This document shows, one piece after another, positions 45,123 through 55,100 of a stretch of 64,000 nt of DNA (the stretch's first letter is position 1; every line of letters begins with the position of its first letter). Source of the stretch: Micromonospora sp. WMMD1155 (GTDB taxonomy: Bacteria > Actinomycetota > Actinomycetes > Mycobacteriales > Micromonosporaceae); assembly GCF_029581275.1 (NCBI RefSeq), contig NZ_CP120742.1:1152501-1216500 (forward strand), given 5' to 3'. The translations under genes were made by a program, and so were the position numbers. The notes beneath the pieces were generated by a model. The model was not told the DNA's origin. It saw nothing but the letters and a program-made list of their open reading frames with translations, and made no database searches.

Positions 45123-45853
45123 GCGGGGCGGACGACGCGGTGTTGGAGCTCCGCGCCGTCCACCGCACCCACGGCACCGGACCGGCGGCGGTGCACGCGC
45201 TGCAGGGCGTCAGCCTGGCCGTCCGGCCCGGCGAACTGGTCGCCGTGATGGGACCGTCCGGATCCGGCAAGTCGACGTTGCTGGCCCTGGCCGGAGGGCT
45301 GGACCGGCCGACCGGCGGCGAGGTCCGGGTCGAGGGGCAACCGCTCGGGGCCCTGGACCGGCGCGGGCTCGCCCAGTTGCGTCGCCGCCGGATCGGCTAC
45401 ATCTTCCAGCAGCTCAACCTGCTGGGCAGTCTGAGCGCGCTGGAGAACGTGGCGCTCCCGTTGGAGCTCGACGGCACCAGCGGACGCCGCGCCCGCGCGC
45501 TGGCCCGGGCCGCGCTCACCGAGGTGGGCCTGCCCGGGCTGGGTGACCGCTTCCCCGACCAACTCTCCGGCGGCCAGCAGCAGCGGGTGGCCATCGCCCG
45601 CGCGCTGGTGGGTGAACGCCGGTTGGTCCTCGCCGACGAGCCCACCGGCGCACTGGACTCGCAGACCGGCGAGGCGGTGCTGCACCTGCTGCGCCGCCGC
45701 ATCGACGCGGGCGCCGCCGGAGTGCTGGTCACCCACGAGGCACGACACGCGGGCTGGGCGGACCGGGTGGTGTTCCTCCGCGACGGCGTGCTCGTCGACA
45801 CGACGGCACCGCTGGGCAGCGTCGAACAGTTGCTGTCCGGCAGCGAGCGGTGA
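45119..45853 (+). CDS. ABC transporter ATP-binding protein (MacB/LolD type)
   Basis: The 244-residue ATPase has Walker A (GPSGSGKST), the signature LSGGQQQRVAIARAL and Walker B (LVLADEPTGALD). The group with FtsX-type permeases exports or extracts molecules from the membrane rather than importing. GTG 45119 has GAGGAGG upstream and overlaps the padR stop. Downstream it overlaps the permease gene by 4 bases. Confidence 0.95.
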   Translation: MSGADDAVLELRAVHRTHGTGPAAVHALQGVSLAVRPGELVAVMGPSGSGKSTLLALAGGLDRPTGGEVRVEGQPLGALDRRGLAQLRRRRIGYIFQQLNLLGSLSALENVALPLELDGTSGRRARALARAALTEVGLPGLGDRFPDQLSGGQQQRVAIARALVGERRLVLADEPTGALDSQTGEAVLHLLRRRIDAGAAGVLVTHEARHAGWADRVVFLRDGVLVDTTAPLGSVEQLLSGSER

Positions 45854-48588
45854 CCGTCCGCCGTACGCGGCAGGTCCCGGTCCGACCCTCCGCCATGGTC
45901 GGTCGGCGGCGGATCGCCGAGCTGACCGGCTCCTGGCGGACCGCGCTGCGGATCGCGCGACGCGAGTCCCGCCGCGCCCGGGGTCGAACGGCCCTGGTGC
46001 TCGCGATGATCGCCCTGCCGGTGGCCGCGCTGGCCTTCCTCGCGGCGAGCTACGACATGGCCGAACTGACCCCGCAGGAACGTGTCGACCGTCGACTCGG
46101 TGTCGCCGACGCGGAGTTGCAGTGGGTCGCCAACGGCCCGATCGGACAGGACGACTGGGGTGAGGGTTGGAGCACGACCAACGGCACGGCACCGGGGAGG
46201 GCCACCGCGGCCCAGATGACCGCGCTGCTGGGGCCGGGCAGCAGGGTCACCGAGGTACGCCCGCACGCCCCACTGACCCTGCGCGGCCCGAACCGTGACG
46301 AGGACGTGGCCGGTCGGGTGCTGGACCTCGGTGACCCGCTGGCCCGCGGGCTGGTGCGGTTCCTGGCCGGCCGGGCACCGCAGCAGCCCGGCGAGGTCGC
46401 GGTCAGCCAGGCGGCACTGCGCCGCCTGGACCTACGCCTCGGTGACGCCGTCACGGTCGCCGACGGGAGCAGGGCGTACACCGTGGTGGGGCTGGTCGAG
46501 TTCCCCGACGACCTCGGTCCGGTCGTGGCGCTGCACCCGGGAGCCGTACCGAGGACCGGTCCGGAGCCGGACAGCGTCTGGTTGGCGGACGTGCCCGGGA
46601 CCGTCGACGCGGCGCTGGTGTCCCGGCTGAACGAGCGTGGGGTGCTGGTCACCGCTCGGCACCCGACCGGCGCGGGGGGCGGGGCGAACCGGACGTGGTT
46701 CGGGTTGACCGGGGCGAGCGACGCCAACGACCTGAGTACCGGCTTCCTGATCGCCGGCCTCGGGCTGTTGGAGGTCGTCCTGCTGGTCGGGCCGGCCTTC
46801 GCCGTCGGCGTCCGTCGCCGACGTCGGGATCTGGCGCTGGTCGCGGTGGCCGGTGGGGACGCCGCCCAACTGCGCCGGGTCGTGCTGGCCGACGGCGTGG
46901 TGCTCGGTGTGCTGGGTGCCGCCGCCGGCCTGGTCGTCGGCGTCGGCGCGGCGTTCGCCGGACGCCCGCTGATGGAGGAGCACGTCTTCGGCGCCCGCTT
47001 CGGCGGCTACCGCTGTTGGCCGGGCGCCCTGGTGCTGCTCGGCGCGGTGGCGGTGCTGGCCGGGGTGCTCGCCGCGCTGGCACCGGCGTGGACGGCGGCC
47101 CGGCAGGACGTCAGCGCCGGGCTCGCCGGGCGGCGTACCCCACCGGTGTCCCCCGCCCGGTGGTTGGTGGTCGGTCTGGCGCTGGTGGTGGGCGGGGCGG
47201 GGCTGGCGGCTTACGGGGCCAGCCGGACCTCCCCGGCGGTGATCCTCACCGGTCTGATCCTCGGCGAGTTGGGGCTGGTGTCCTGCACGCCCACGTTGAT
47301 CGGGACGCTCGCCCGCCTCGGTCGGCTGTTGCCGTTGGCACCGCGGATCGCGGTGCGCGACGCCAGCCGCAACCGGGCCTCGGCGGTGCCGGCCATCTGC
47401 GCCGTGATGGCCGCCGTCGCCGGCAGCGTGGCGCTCGGTGGGTACCTGGCCAGTGACGATGCCCGCGACGCACGTGCCTACCAGCCGATGCTGCCGACCG
47501 GCCACATGCTGGTCTACCAGAACGGGTCGGGTCAGCAGCCCACGCTGGCCCAGGTCGCCGACGCGGCCCGGGACCAGTTGGGGGTCGGCGCGGTGGCCGC
47601 CGTCCACGCGCCGGACTGCGCGTCGGGGCGCACCGTCTACTGCGACATCGCGCCGGTGCTCCCGACGGACCGGGCGTGCCCCTGGCAGATCGGCGACGAC
47701 CTCCCCGCGTCGCACCGTCAGCAGGCCCGGACCGACCCACGCTGCGGCGCGGACCCCACCGGGGGCTACGTGCAACCCGAGGTGGACGACGGCAGCGCGC
47801 TACCACTTCTCACCGGCGCCGACCCCACGACGACCGCGGCGGCCGTGGCGGTCCTGCGCGCCGGTGGCGTGGTGGTGACCGACCCGCGTTACCTGCACGA
47901 CGGCCTGGTGACGGTACGCGTCAGCCGGATGGACACCGAGCCGGACCAGCTGACCGAGGTCCGTGACCTGCCGGGGTACGCGCTGCCCCGGGCGGTCGGC
48001 CATCCCCGTCTGCTGCTGTCCACCGGCGCGGCCCGACACCTCGGCCTGGACTGGTCCCCGGCCGGCTGGGTGGTCGGCAGCACCACTCCGCCCGACGAGG
48101 AGCAGCAGGCACGGTTCAGCGCCGCCCTGCGCTCGTTCGGCACGTTCTCGCTCAACGTGGAGCAGGGTGCCGCACCCCGCGACGTCTCACCGCTGCTCCT
48201 GCTGCTCGCGGCCGCGGCCGGACTGATCACGGTGGGAGCGGCGGGTATCGCCACCGCACTCGCCGCCGCCGAGGGACGCGCCGAGCTGACCACCCTCGCG
48301 GCCGTCGGCGCGGCACCGGGGTTGCGCCGATTGCTGGCGGTCTGTCAGGCCGGCGTCATCGCCGGGCTCGGATCGGTGCTCGGCATCGTGGCCGGGCTCG
48401 GCACCGCGGCGATCGTGCTGTTCTCGGTCAACCGGCAGTACGCCGGCGACTGGCCGGTCCCCGACCCGTACCCGATCCTGGTGCCCTGGCCGACCCTCGG
48501 CGTGCTGGTGCTGGTGCCGGTGGTGGCGATGCTCGGGGCGGGCCTGTTCACCCGCGCCCGACTGCCGATCGAACGGCGACTGGACTGA
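45850..48588 (+). CDS. FtsX-like ABC permease
   Basis: This 912-residue membrane protein has a basic N-terminus, a first helix (TALVLAMIALPVAALAFLA), a large extracytoplasmic domain, two sets of three or four helices (for example GLLEVVLLVGPAFAVGV, LGVLGAAAGLVVGVGAAF) and a second FtsX module at the C-terminus (LLLLLAAAAGLITVGAAG). It forms the membrane part of a mechanotransmission-type exporter with the ATPase. The substrate is unknown; lipids, peptides and antibiotics are typical in such PadR-controlled sets. Confidence 0.9.
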   Translation: MTVRRTRQVPVRPSAMVGRRRIAELTGSWRTALRIARRESRRARGRTALVLAMIALPVAALAFLAASYDMAELTPQERVDRRLGVADAELQWVANGPIGQDDWGEGWSTTNGTAPGRATAAQMTALLGPGSRVTEVRPHAPLTLRGPNRDEDVAGRVLDLGDPLARGLVRFLAGRAPQQPGEVAVSQAALRRLDLRLGDAVTVADGSRAYTVVGLVEFPDDLGPVVALHPGAVPRTGPEPDSVWLADVPGTVDAALVSRLNERGVLVTARHPTGAGGGANRTWFGLTGASDANDLSTGFLIAGLGLLEVVLLVGPAFAVGVRRRRRDLALVAVAGGDAAQLRRVVLADGVVLGVLGAAAGLVVGVGAAFAGRPLMEEHVFGARFGGYRCWPGALVLLGAVAVLAGVLAALAPAWTAARQDVSAGLAGRRTPPVSPARWLVVGLALVVGGAGLAAYGASRTSPAVILTGLILGELGLVSCTPTLIGTLARLGRLLPLAPRIAVRDASRNRASAVPAICAVMAAVAGSVALGGYLASDDARDARAYQPMLPTGHMLVYQNGSGQQPTLAQVADAARDQLGVGAVAAVHAPDCASGRTVYCDIAPVLPTDRACPWQIGDDLPASHRQQARTDPRCGADPTGGYVQPEVDDGSALPLLTGADPTTTAAAVAVLRAGGVVVTDPRYLHDGLVTVRVSRMDTEPDQLTEVRDLPGYALPRAVGHPRLLLSTGAARHLGLDWSPAGWVVGSTTPPDEEQQARFSAALRSFGTFSLNVEQGAAPRDVSPLLLLLAAAAGLITVGAAGIATALAAAEGRAELTTLAAVGAAPGLRRLLAVCQAGVIAGLGSVLGIVAGLGTAAIVLFSVNRQYAGDWPVPDPYPILVPWPTLGVLVLVPVVAMLGAGLFTRARLPIERRLD

Positions 48589-48702
48589 CGATCGGATGGT
48601 CGTTGCGGCCCGCAGCGCCGCCGGTCCTCGCGCCGCCGCGGCCGGGACAGGTCGCCGATTCGGGGGTGCCGCCGGGGCCGGGCAACCGGCACACTGATCC
48701 GC

Positions 48703-49203
48703 GTGTCAGTGCTGGGAAATCTCACCCGCCGAGTCGGTCACTACCGGTGGTTCGGTGCCGCCGCACGTCTGTTGGTTCCCGCCGACCGGGTGATCGGCCG
48801 GCTCACTCGGGGTCGGGTGGTCGCGCTCGGCCTGATGCCGTCCCTGGTGATCACCACGACCGGCCGCCGCTCCGGCAAGCCGCGCAGCAACCCGCTGCTG
48901 TACGTGCCGGACGGTGACGCCTACGTGGTGATCGGTTCCAACTGGGGGCAGACGCACCACCCCGGCTGGGCGATGAACCTGCTCGCCGATCCGGCCGCCA
49001 CAGTGGACGTGAAGGGCCGCCGACTCCCGGTGCGCGGCGACCGGGCGTCCGGCGCCGAACGGGACCGGCTGTGGCGACTGCTGGTCACCGAGTGGCCCGC
49101 GTACCGCACGTACGTCCAGCGGGCCGGTGGCCGGGAGATCCACATCTTCCGGCTGGTACCGACCGGGCGCGGCGAGCCCGCAGCTCCCCCGCCGGCTGGC
49201 TAA
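48703..49203 (+). CDS. Deazaflavin (F420)-dependent nitroreductase family protein
   Basis: This 166-residue protein is related to mycobacterial Ddn. TTTGRRSGKPRSNPLLYVPDG, GSNWGQTHHPGWAMNLLADP and VDVKGRRLPVRG are the family blocks. Members use reduced F420 to reduce quinones or nitro compounds. Micromonosporaceae make F420, which fits. The start is GTG 48703. It is probably transcribed alone. Confidence 0.9.
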   Translation: MSVLGNLTRRVGHYRWFGAAARLLVPADRVIGRLTRGRVVALGLMPSLVITTTGRRSGKPRSNPLLYVPDGDAYVVIGSNWGQTHHPGWAMNLLADPAATVDVKGRRLPVRGDRASGAERDRLWRLLVTEWPAYRTYVQRAGGREIHIFRLVPTGRGEPAAPPPAG

Positions 49204-49232
49204 ACTTCACCGGCAGTAAGCGAGCCGAGACA

Positions 49233-49275
49233 CCGCACGCCGCACCGCACACCGCACACCGCACACCGCACACCG
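49233..49275 (+). repeat. Short CACACCG tandem repeat
   Basis: A 7-base unit CACACCG, with a few variants, is repeated about five times just after the F420-type gene. It leads directly into the palindromic element at 49276. Confidence 0.8.
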
Positions 49276-49355
49276 CAAGATCCGAACAACGTCCCGGATG
49301 TTGCTGCCTCCGACCCGCGGGAGACACCAAGAACCCTGATGTTGCGCGGATCTTG
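49276..49355. repeat. Palindromic element with CAAGATCC arms
   Basis: CAAGATCCGAACAACGTC (49276-49293) pairs with GATGTTGCGCGGATCTTG (49338-49355) in 15 of 18 positions, with a 44-base loop. A related half (CAAGATCGCACAACATC) occurs at 12513-12529. It stands 23 bases before the next gene. Confidence 0.75.
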
Positions 49356-49378
49356 GGAAGGGAAGGTGAGGTGGCCCC

Positions 49379-50116
49379 GTGAGCGCGAGCAGTGGGCAGA
49401 CCGGTGTCGGTCGGGGTCTCGACGATGGACGGTGGGCGGTCGCGGAACGGGTCGCCGAGGCGGTCCGGCGACGCTTCCCGGCCGAGGTGCTCGCGGTCGC
49501 GGTGCACGGTCCCCTGGCGCACGGTGACGACGACGGCGGCGGGGACCGCGAGGCGGGGATGTTGGTCGTCACCTACCGGTCCGGCACCGGCCCGCCGCCT
49601 GCCACCCGGCGCGTCGACGGGGTGCTCGTCGACCTGACCGTGGCCGGTGCGGAGGACTACCTGGCGCAGGCTCGGGTGATCTCCGCGCTGTGGCCGCTGA
49701 CCGCCGACCGGTACGTGACCACGCAGGCGTTGCACGACCCGACGGGTTGGTTGCGCACGCTGCGCGACGAGCATCTGGGCCGGTTGGCCCGGGCCCGGCC
49801 GGCGGAGTTCAGCACCGCGGCCCGGCAGGCCTGGTATCGGGGCAGCGCGGCGCACGCCCGGGCGGCCCGGCTCGCCGAGTGGTACGAGACCGACCAGGCG
49901 CTGCTGATGCTCGGTGAGGCCCGGCTGGCGGCGGCCACGGTGACGGGTCTGCTGAGCCGCACCTACTTCCGTGATCCGGGGGACGCGGTTCGGCGTACCG
50001 GGTTGGCCGGCGCGGACATGACCGAGGTGGGTGCGGTGCTGGCCCGGCAGGCCGAGGAGTTGGCCGCCCGTGGTCGTGCGGTCGACGGGACGATCGACGA
50101 GTTGCTCACGAGTTGA
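49379..50116 (+). CDS. Hypothetical protein with nucleotidyltransferase-like N-terminus
   Basis: The 245-residue protein opens with FPAEVLAVAVHGPLAHGDDDGGG, which looks like the G(S/P)xxxGD..D motif of minimal nucleotidyltransferases in a degraded form, followed by a helical C-terminal half (ARRLAEWYETDQALLMLGEARLAAA split). It may be an aminoglycoside nucleotidyltransferase-like relative, but the match is weak. Start is GTG 49379. Confidence 0.55.
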   Translation: MSASSGQTGVGRGLDDGRWAVAERVAEAVRRRFPAEVLAVAVHGPLAHGDDDGGGDREAGMLVVTYRSGTGPPPATRRVDGVLVDLTVAGAEDYLAQARVISALWPLTADRYVTTQALHDPTGWLRTLRDEHLGRLARARPAEFSTAARQAWYRGSAAHARAARLAEWYETDQALLMLGEARLAAATVTGLLSRTYFRDPGDAVRRTGLAGADMTEVGAVLARQAEELAARGRAVDGTIDELLTS

Positions 50117-50120
50117 CGGG

Positions 50121-50834
50121 TCACAGCCCGCCGTGCACCCCGATCAGCGTGCCGACGAGATAGGTCGCGCCGGCCGCGGCGGCACCCAGCAGCAGTTGGC
50201 GTAGGCCGCCGGTCCACCAGGGCCGGTTGGTGAAGCGGGCGACCACCGCTCCGGCGGCGAAGAGCCCGAGCCCGCCGACGGCGAGTGCCGGCCACAGGTC
50301 GGTAGCGCCGAACAGGTAGGGCAGCAGCGGGATCAGGGCGCCCACCGAGAAGAACAGGAACGACGAGGTCGCCGCGGCCCAGGGGCTGGGCTGGTCGTCG
50401 GGGTCGACACCCAACTCCTCGCGGACGTGCACCCGCAGGGCCTCGTCCGGGTCGCGGCGTACCGCTTCGGCGACCTGGGTGGCGAGGTCCCGGGGCAGGC
50501 CGCGGGCGACCCAGGCGTCGGCCAACTCGCGGGCCTCCGCCTCGGGGTGGCGTTCCAGCTCCCGGCGCTCCTTGGCCACCTCGGCGGCGACCTGCTCGTT
50601 GGCGGACCGGACGCTCGTGTATTCGCCGAGCCCCATGGAGATCGCCCCGGCGACCAGGCCGGCGGTGCCGGTGAGCACGATGCTGTGCGCCGACACCCCG
50701 CCGCCGCCGACACCGGCGATCAGGGCGATGTTGGTGACCAGGCCGTCCATCGCGCCGAAGACGGCTGGGCGCAGCCAGCCACCGGAGACGTCGGCGTGGT
50801 GCGCCTCGCGCAGGGCTGCCGGGGTTTCGGTCAT
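50121..50834 (-). CDS. VIT1/CCC1-family Fe2+/Mn2+ transporter
   Basis: This 237-residue membrane protein has five helices: [19 protein letters not shown], the [15 protein letters not shown] block carrying metal-binding residues, a cytosolic Glu-rich metal domain ([18 protein letters not shown]), and [17 protein letters not shown] helices. It exports Fe2+ or Mn2+ from the cytoplasm in related proteins. ATG 50834 overlaps the map stop by 4 bases. Confidence 0.9.
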   Translation of the reverse strand: MTETPAALREAHHADVSGGWLRPAVFGAMDGLVTNIALIAGVGGGGVSAHSIVLTGTAGLVAGAISMGLGEYTSVRSANEQVAAEVAKERRELERHPEAEARELADAWVARGLPRDLATQVAEAVRRDPDEALRVHVREELGVDPDDQPSPWAAATSSFLFFSVGALIPLLPYLFGATDLWPALAVGGLGLFAAGAVVARFTNRPWWTGGLRQLLLGAAAAGATYLVGTLIGVHGGL

Positions 50835-51688
50835 GGCAGGGTGAGGATCTCGTGGCCGTCGTCGGTCACCACGATGGTGTGCTCGAACTGGGCCGTCCAC
50901 TTGCGGTCCTTGGTGACGACGGTCCACCCGTCGTCCCACATGTCGTACTGGTAGGTGCCGAGCGTGATCATCGGCTCGATGGTGAACGTCATTCCCGGCT
51001 CCATGATGTCGGTGGGGCGCGGGCTGTCGTAGTGCGGCACGTAGAGCCCGCTGTGGAAGGACTCGCCGATGCCGTGGCCGGTGAAGTCGCGGACCACGCC
51101 GTAGCCGAACCGCTTGGCGTACGACTCGATGACCCGGCCCACCACGTTGATCTGGCGGCCCGGGGCGACCGCGCGGATGCCGCGCATCATCGCCTCGTGG
51201 GTGCGCTCGACCAGCAGTCGGGCTTCCTCGCTGACCTCACCGACGCAGAAGGTGGCGTCGGTGTCGCCGTGCACCCCACCGATGTACGCGGTGACGTCGA
51301 CGTTGATGATGTCGCCGTCCTGGATGACGGTGGAGTCCGGGATGCCGTGGCAGATGACCTCGTTGATGCTCGTGCAGCAGGACTTCGGGAAGCCCTTGTA
51401 GCCCAGCGTCGACGGGTAGGCGCCGTGGTCGCAGAGGAACTCGTGCACCACCTTGTCGATCTCGTCGGTGGTCACGCCGGGCTTGCAGTGCTCACCGGCG
51501 AGTCGGGTCGCCTGGGCGGCGAGTCGGCTGGCGATCCGCATCTTCTCGATGGTCTCCGGCGTCTGCACGTGCGAGCCACGCCACTCCTGCGGACGCTTCT
51601 TGCCCACGTACTCCGGTCGGGCGATCTGGGACGGCACCGGTCGCGTCGGGGAGAGCGTGCCGGGTGTCAGCGGAGGGCGGACGGTCAT
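50831..51688 (-). CDS. map: Methionine aminopeptidase type Ib
   Basis: This enzyme removes the starting Met from new proteins. The 285-residue protein has a Pro-rich N-terminal extension ([18 protein letters not shown]) of type Ib, and the five metal ligands within [20 protein letters not shown] (two Asp), GHGIG (His), TIEPMI (Glu) and FEHTIVV (Glu). It is coupled to the VIT1-type gene downstream. In mycobacteria it is similarly close to the dinF/rimP region. Confidence 0.95.
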   Translation of the reverse strand: MTVRPPLTPGTLSPTRPVPSQIARPEYVGKKRPQEWRGSHVQTPETIEKMRIASRLAAQATRLAGEHCKPGVTTDEIDKVVHEFLCDHGAYPSTLGYKGFPKSCCTSINEVICHGIPDSTVIQDGDIINVDVTAYIGGVHGDTDATFCVGEVSEEARLLVERTHEAMMRGIRAVAPGRQINVVGRVIESYAKRFGYGVVRDFTGHGIGESFHSGLYVPHYDSPRPTDIMEPGMTFTIEPMITLGTYQYDMWDDGWTVVTKDRKWTAQFEHTIVVTDDGHEILTLP

Positions 51689-51783
51689 GCGGCAAGCCTA
51701 TCGCCGGGAGTGCTGGTGACCCGCGCCACGGCCGCCGCGAGGTGGTTGTTGCCCTGCAAGTGTCGCTGTGCCATCGTGTCTGC

Positions 51784-52098
51784 GTGGATCAAGGGGGAGC
51801 ACCGCCCGTCTTCTCCGCCAGCGCGGAGATCGACGGTGATCACCTTCGCGTGGTGGTGGCCGGTGAGGTCGACATGGCGACCGCGGACACGATGCTCCAG
51901 ACCGCGCTGCGGGAGCCCGCCGGGCAGATCACCCTCGACCTGCGCGCTGTCACCTTCTTCGACTCGGCCGCCATCCACGCCCTGGTCCGGCTCGCCCAGC
52001 AGTTCCCGGGCACGCTCACCGTCCTGCCGTCCCGGCAGGTCCACCGGGTCCTGGACATCTCCGGCCTGGGCGAGCAGAGCTGGCTCAGGCCGGCCTGA
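51784..52098 (+). CDS. STAS-domain anti-anti-sigma factor-like protein
   Basis: This protein of about 104 residues is a STAS domain (VVVAGEVDMATADTML; ITLDLRAVTFFDSAAIHALV). The serine in FFDSAAIHAL is at the position phosphorylated by RsbW-type kinases. Start GTG 51784 (VDQGGAPPVF) has no good Shine-Dalgarno sequence, so an upstream in-frame start, up to 51664, is possible. It ends 15 bases from the end of the convergent 1219-residue fusion, which carries both a PP2C phosphatase and an RsbW-like kinase domain, its probable partner. Confidence 0.8.
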   Translation: MDQGGAPPVFSASAEIDGDHLRVVVAGEVDMATADTMLQTALREPAGQITLDLRAVTFFDSAAIHALVRLAQQFPGTLTVLPSRQVHRVLDISGLGEQSWLRPA

Positions 52099-52113
52099 GC
52101 GCCGGGCGCGGGG

Positions 52114-55100
52114 TCACTCCCGTAGCTGCCGGCGCAACGTCACCTCGGTGCCCTCGTCGGTACGCCGCACCGACAGGTCACCCAACGCCTTGATCAGGGC
52201 CAGGCCGCGCCCCCGGAATCCGGCGCCGGTCGACTCCCGCCACCGACCGCTGTCCCGCACGGTGGCCGTCACCGTCCGGTTCTCGATCGACACCTCCACG
52301 CTGATCGTCGCCTCGGCGGGGTGGACCGGGTGTTCGATGGCGTTCGCGGCGGCCTCGGAGACCGCGACGGTCAGGTCGAACACGGCGGTCTCACCGACCT
52401 CGTGCGCGACCAGGAAGTCCTCCAGGCGCTTACGCAGCACACTCAGCCGGGTCGGGTCCGCCGGTAGCCGCAGCGCGAAGCGGTTCAGCTCCGCCGCCTC
52501 CAGGGCCAGGGCGGCCACGTCGTCGCGGCGGGGCCGCCCGTCGACCCGCTCGACGACCGCGTCGATCAGGTCGGCCACGTGCTCGCTGGGGGTGGCCGCG
52601 TCCAGGCACAGCCGGGCCAGCGCGCCGTCGATGCCGAGCTGCCGGTCCTCGATGAGCCCGTCGGTGTAGAGCAGCAACCGACTGCCCGGCGTCAACTCAC
52701 CCTCGACCGTCTCGTACGTCGCGTCGGGGATGGCGCCGACGGGCGGGCCGAGCGCGCGGACGTGCAGGAACGCCACGTCGCCTCCTCTGATCAGCAGTGG
52801 GGACGGGTGACCGGCGCTGGCGTACCGCAGACGGCCGGTACGCGGGTCGAACAGCAGACAGACCACGGTCGCGAAGGAGCGGCGCTCGGTGGACCCGACC
52901 AACCGGTTGAGCCGGGTCAGCGACTCGCCCGGCCCGTAGCCCTCCAACAGGTACGCCCGCAGCGCGTTGCGCAGTTGCCCCATCGCGGCGGCGGCCTGGA
53001 CGCCCTTGCCGACCACGTCGCCGATGACCAGCACCAGTTCGCCGTTGTCGAGGGCGATGGCGTCGTACCAGTCCCCGCCGACCTCCACGTCGGCGGTGCC
53101 GGGCAGGTAGCGGCTGGCCAGCACCGCCCCGGGAAGCTGTGGCAGCGCTCGCGGCAGCAGGCTGTGTTGCAGCGTGGTGGCGATGCGGTGTTCGGCCTCG
53201 TAGAGCTGGGCGTTCTCCAGTCGTACCCCGACCAGGCGGGCCAGTTGGGTCAGGGCGGCGTCGTCGGTCTGCGCGTCGTCTCCGGCGGGCCGCCAGACCC
53301 GCAGCTCGCCGAGAGTGTCGCCGGCGGTGCCGGTCAGCTCGGTCGCGAAGGTCGGATCCGCGGCGGCGGTGCCGCCGCCGTCCGCCTCGAAGCGGGCCCC
53401 GGCCGCGGTGATCACCACTCGGGCGGCCTCGGCGAGGCTGAGCGCGTGCCGGGCGGCGACCTGGAGCACGTCGCCGGTGGACCGGGCGGTGTTCACCGCC
53501 ACCGCCGCGTCCGCCAGCGCCCGGAGCCGGCGGACGATCTGCCCGCGCAGCTGGCCCAGCTCGACGTTGGCCCGGACCCGGGCGATCAACTCCTGGCTGA
53601 CGAAAGGCTTGGTGAGGTAGTCGTCGGCGCCGGCGGACAGACCGGCGACGGCCTCCGCGGCGCCGGCGCGGGCGGAGAGCAGCACGATCGGGACATGCCG
53701 GGTACGCGGGTCCGCCCGCAACGCGCTCACCAGCCCGAACCCGTCGAGGCGGGGCATCATCACGTCGCTGAGCACCAGGTCGAAGCCGCCCTCGCGGGCC
53801 AGTGGCAGCGCGGCCAGCCCGTCGTTCGCGGTGACCACCTCCCAGGTCGGGGAGAGCAGCCGCGTGACGTGCTCGCGCAGGTCCGCGTTGTCGTCGACGA
53901 CCAGGATCCGGCCCGCCGCGGTGCCGTCGGTCGGCCGGCTGTCGTACTCGGGTGCCGGGCCGGCGCCGGTCCACAACGCGGTCTCCGCCACGTAGAGGCG
54001 GGCCTGTTCGGGCTCCGCCGCGGGCAGGTGGCCGAACGTGACCACCCGGTCGGCGGGCAGGTGGTCCGAACCGGTCGGGACGGTCACCGTGAAGGTGCTG
54101 CCCTCGTCGACGCGACTGGTCAGCCCGACCTCGCCGCCGTGCATCTCGACCAACTCCCGGACCAGCGCCAGGCCGATCCCGGTGCCCTCGTAGGTGCGCG
54201 CACGGGCGCCGGGCACCCGATGGAACCGCTCGAAGACGTGCGGAATCTCGTCCGGCACGATGCCGATGCCGGTGTCCGTCACCTCCAGTCGGGCCGCGCC
54301 GTCCACGGCCCGGACGCGCACCCGGATCTCGCCGTCGAAGGTGAACTTGACCGCGTTGGACACCAGGTTGAGGACGACCTTCTCCCACATGTCCCGGTCG
54401 ACGAAGACCGGCGCCGGCAGCGGAGGGCAGTCCACCACCAGCCGCAACCCGGCCCGGTCGGTGGCCGAGCGGAAGGTGCTGGCCAGCCGGGCCGTGTAGC
54501 CGGCGAGGTCGGTGGGCTGGTAGCGGGCGGCGAGCCGACCGGACTCCAGTCGGGAGAAGTCCAGCACGGTGTTGACCAGCTTGAGCAGACGCAACGCGTT
54601 GCGGTGCATCGTGGTGAGCCGCTCGATCTCGGTGGCGGGTAGCGCCGGGTCGGCCAGCATGTCCTCCAGCGGGCCGAGCACCAGGGTCAGCGGGGTACGG
54701 AACTCGTGGCTGACGTTGGCGAAGAAGTTGGTCTTCGCCCGGTCCAGCGCTGCCAACTCGGCGGCCCGGGCACGTTCCTGCTCGTACGCCCGCTGCGTGC
54801 CGACCGCACGGGAGATCTGGGCGGCGACCAGGTCGAAGAAGTTCCGGTAGTCGTCGCCGAGCGGTAGCTGACGGCTCACGCCGACGATCAGGGCGCCCAC
54901 CGTCTCGTTGGTCGCCGTGACCGGCACCACGAGGGCCTGGTCCGCGACGTCGACAGGCGGCGGGTCGAACAGGTCGGCCACCTCGACCGTGGCGGGCACG
55001 CCGTCGGCGGTCACCTGGGCCAGGACCTGCGCGACGGCCTCGACGGCGGGCGGGACGCTGCCGGTGCAGCCGGTCAGGGCGAGTTGACCGCTGTCGTCGG

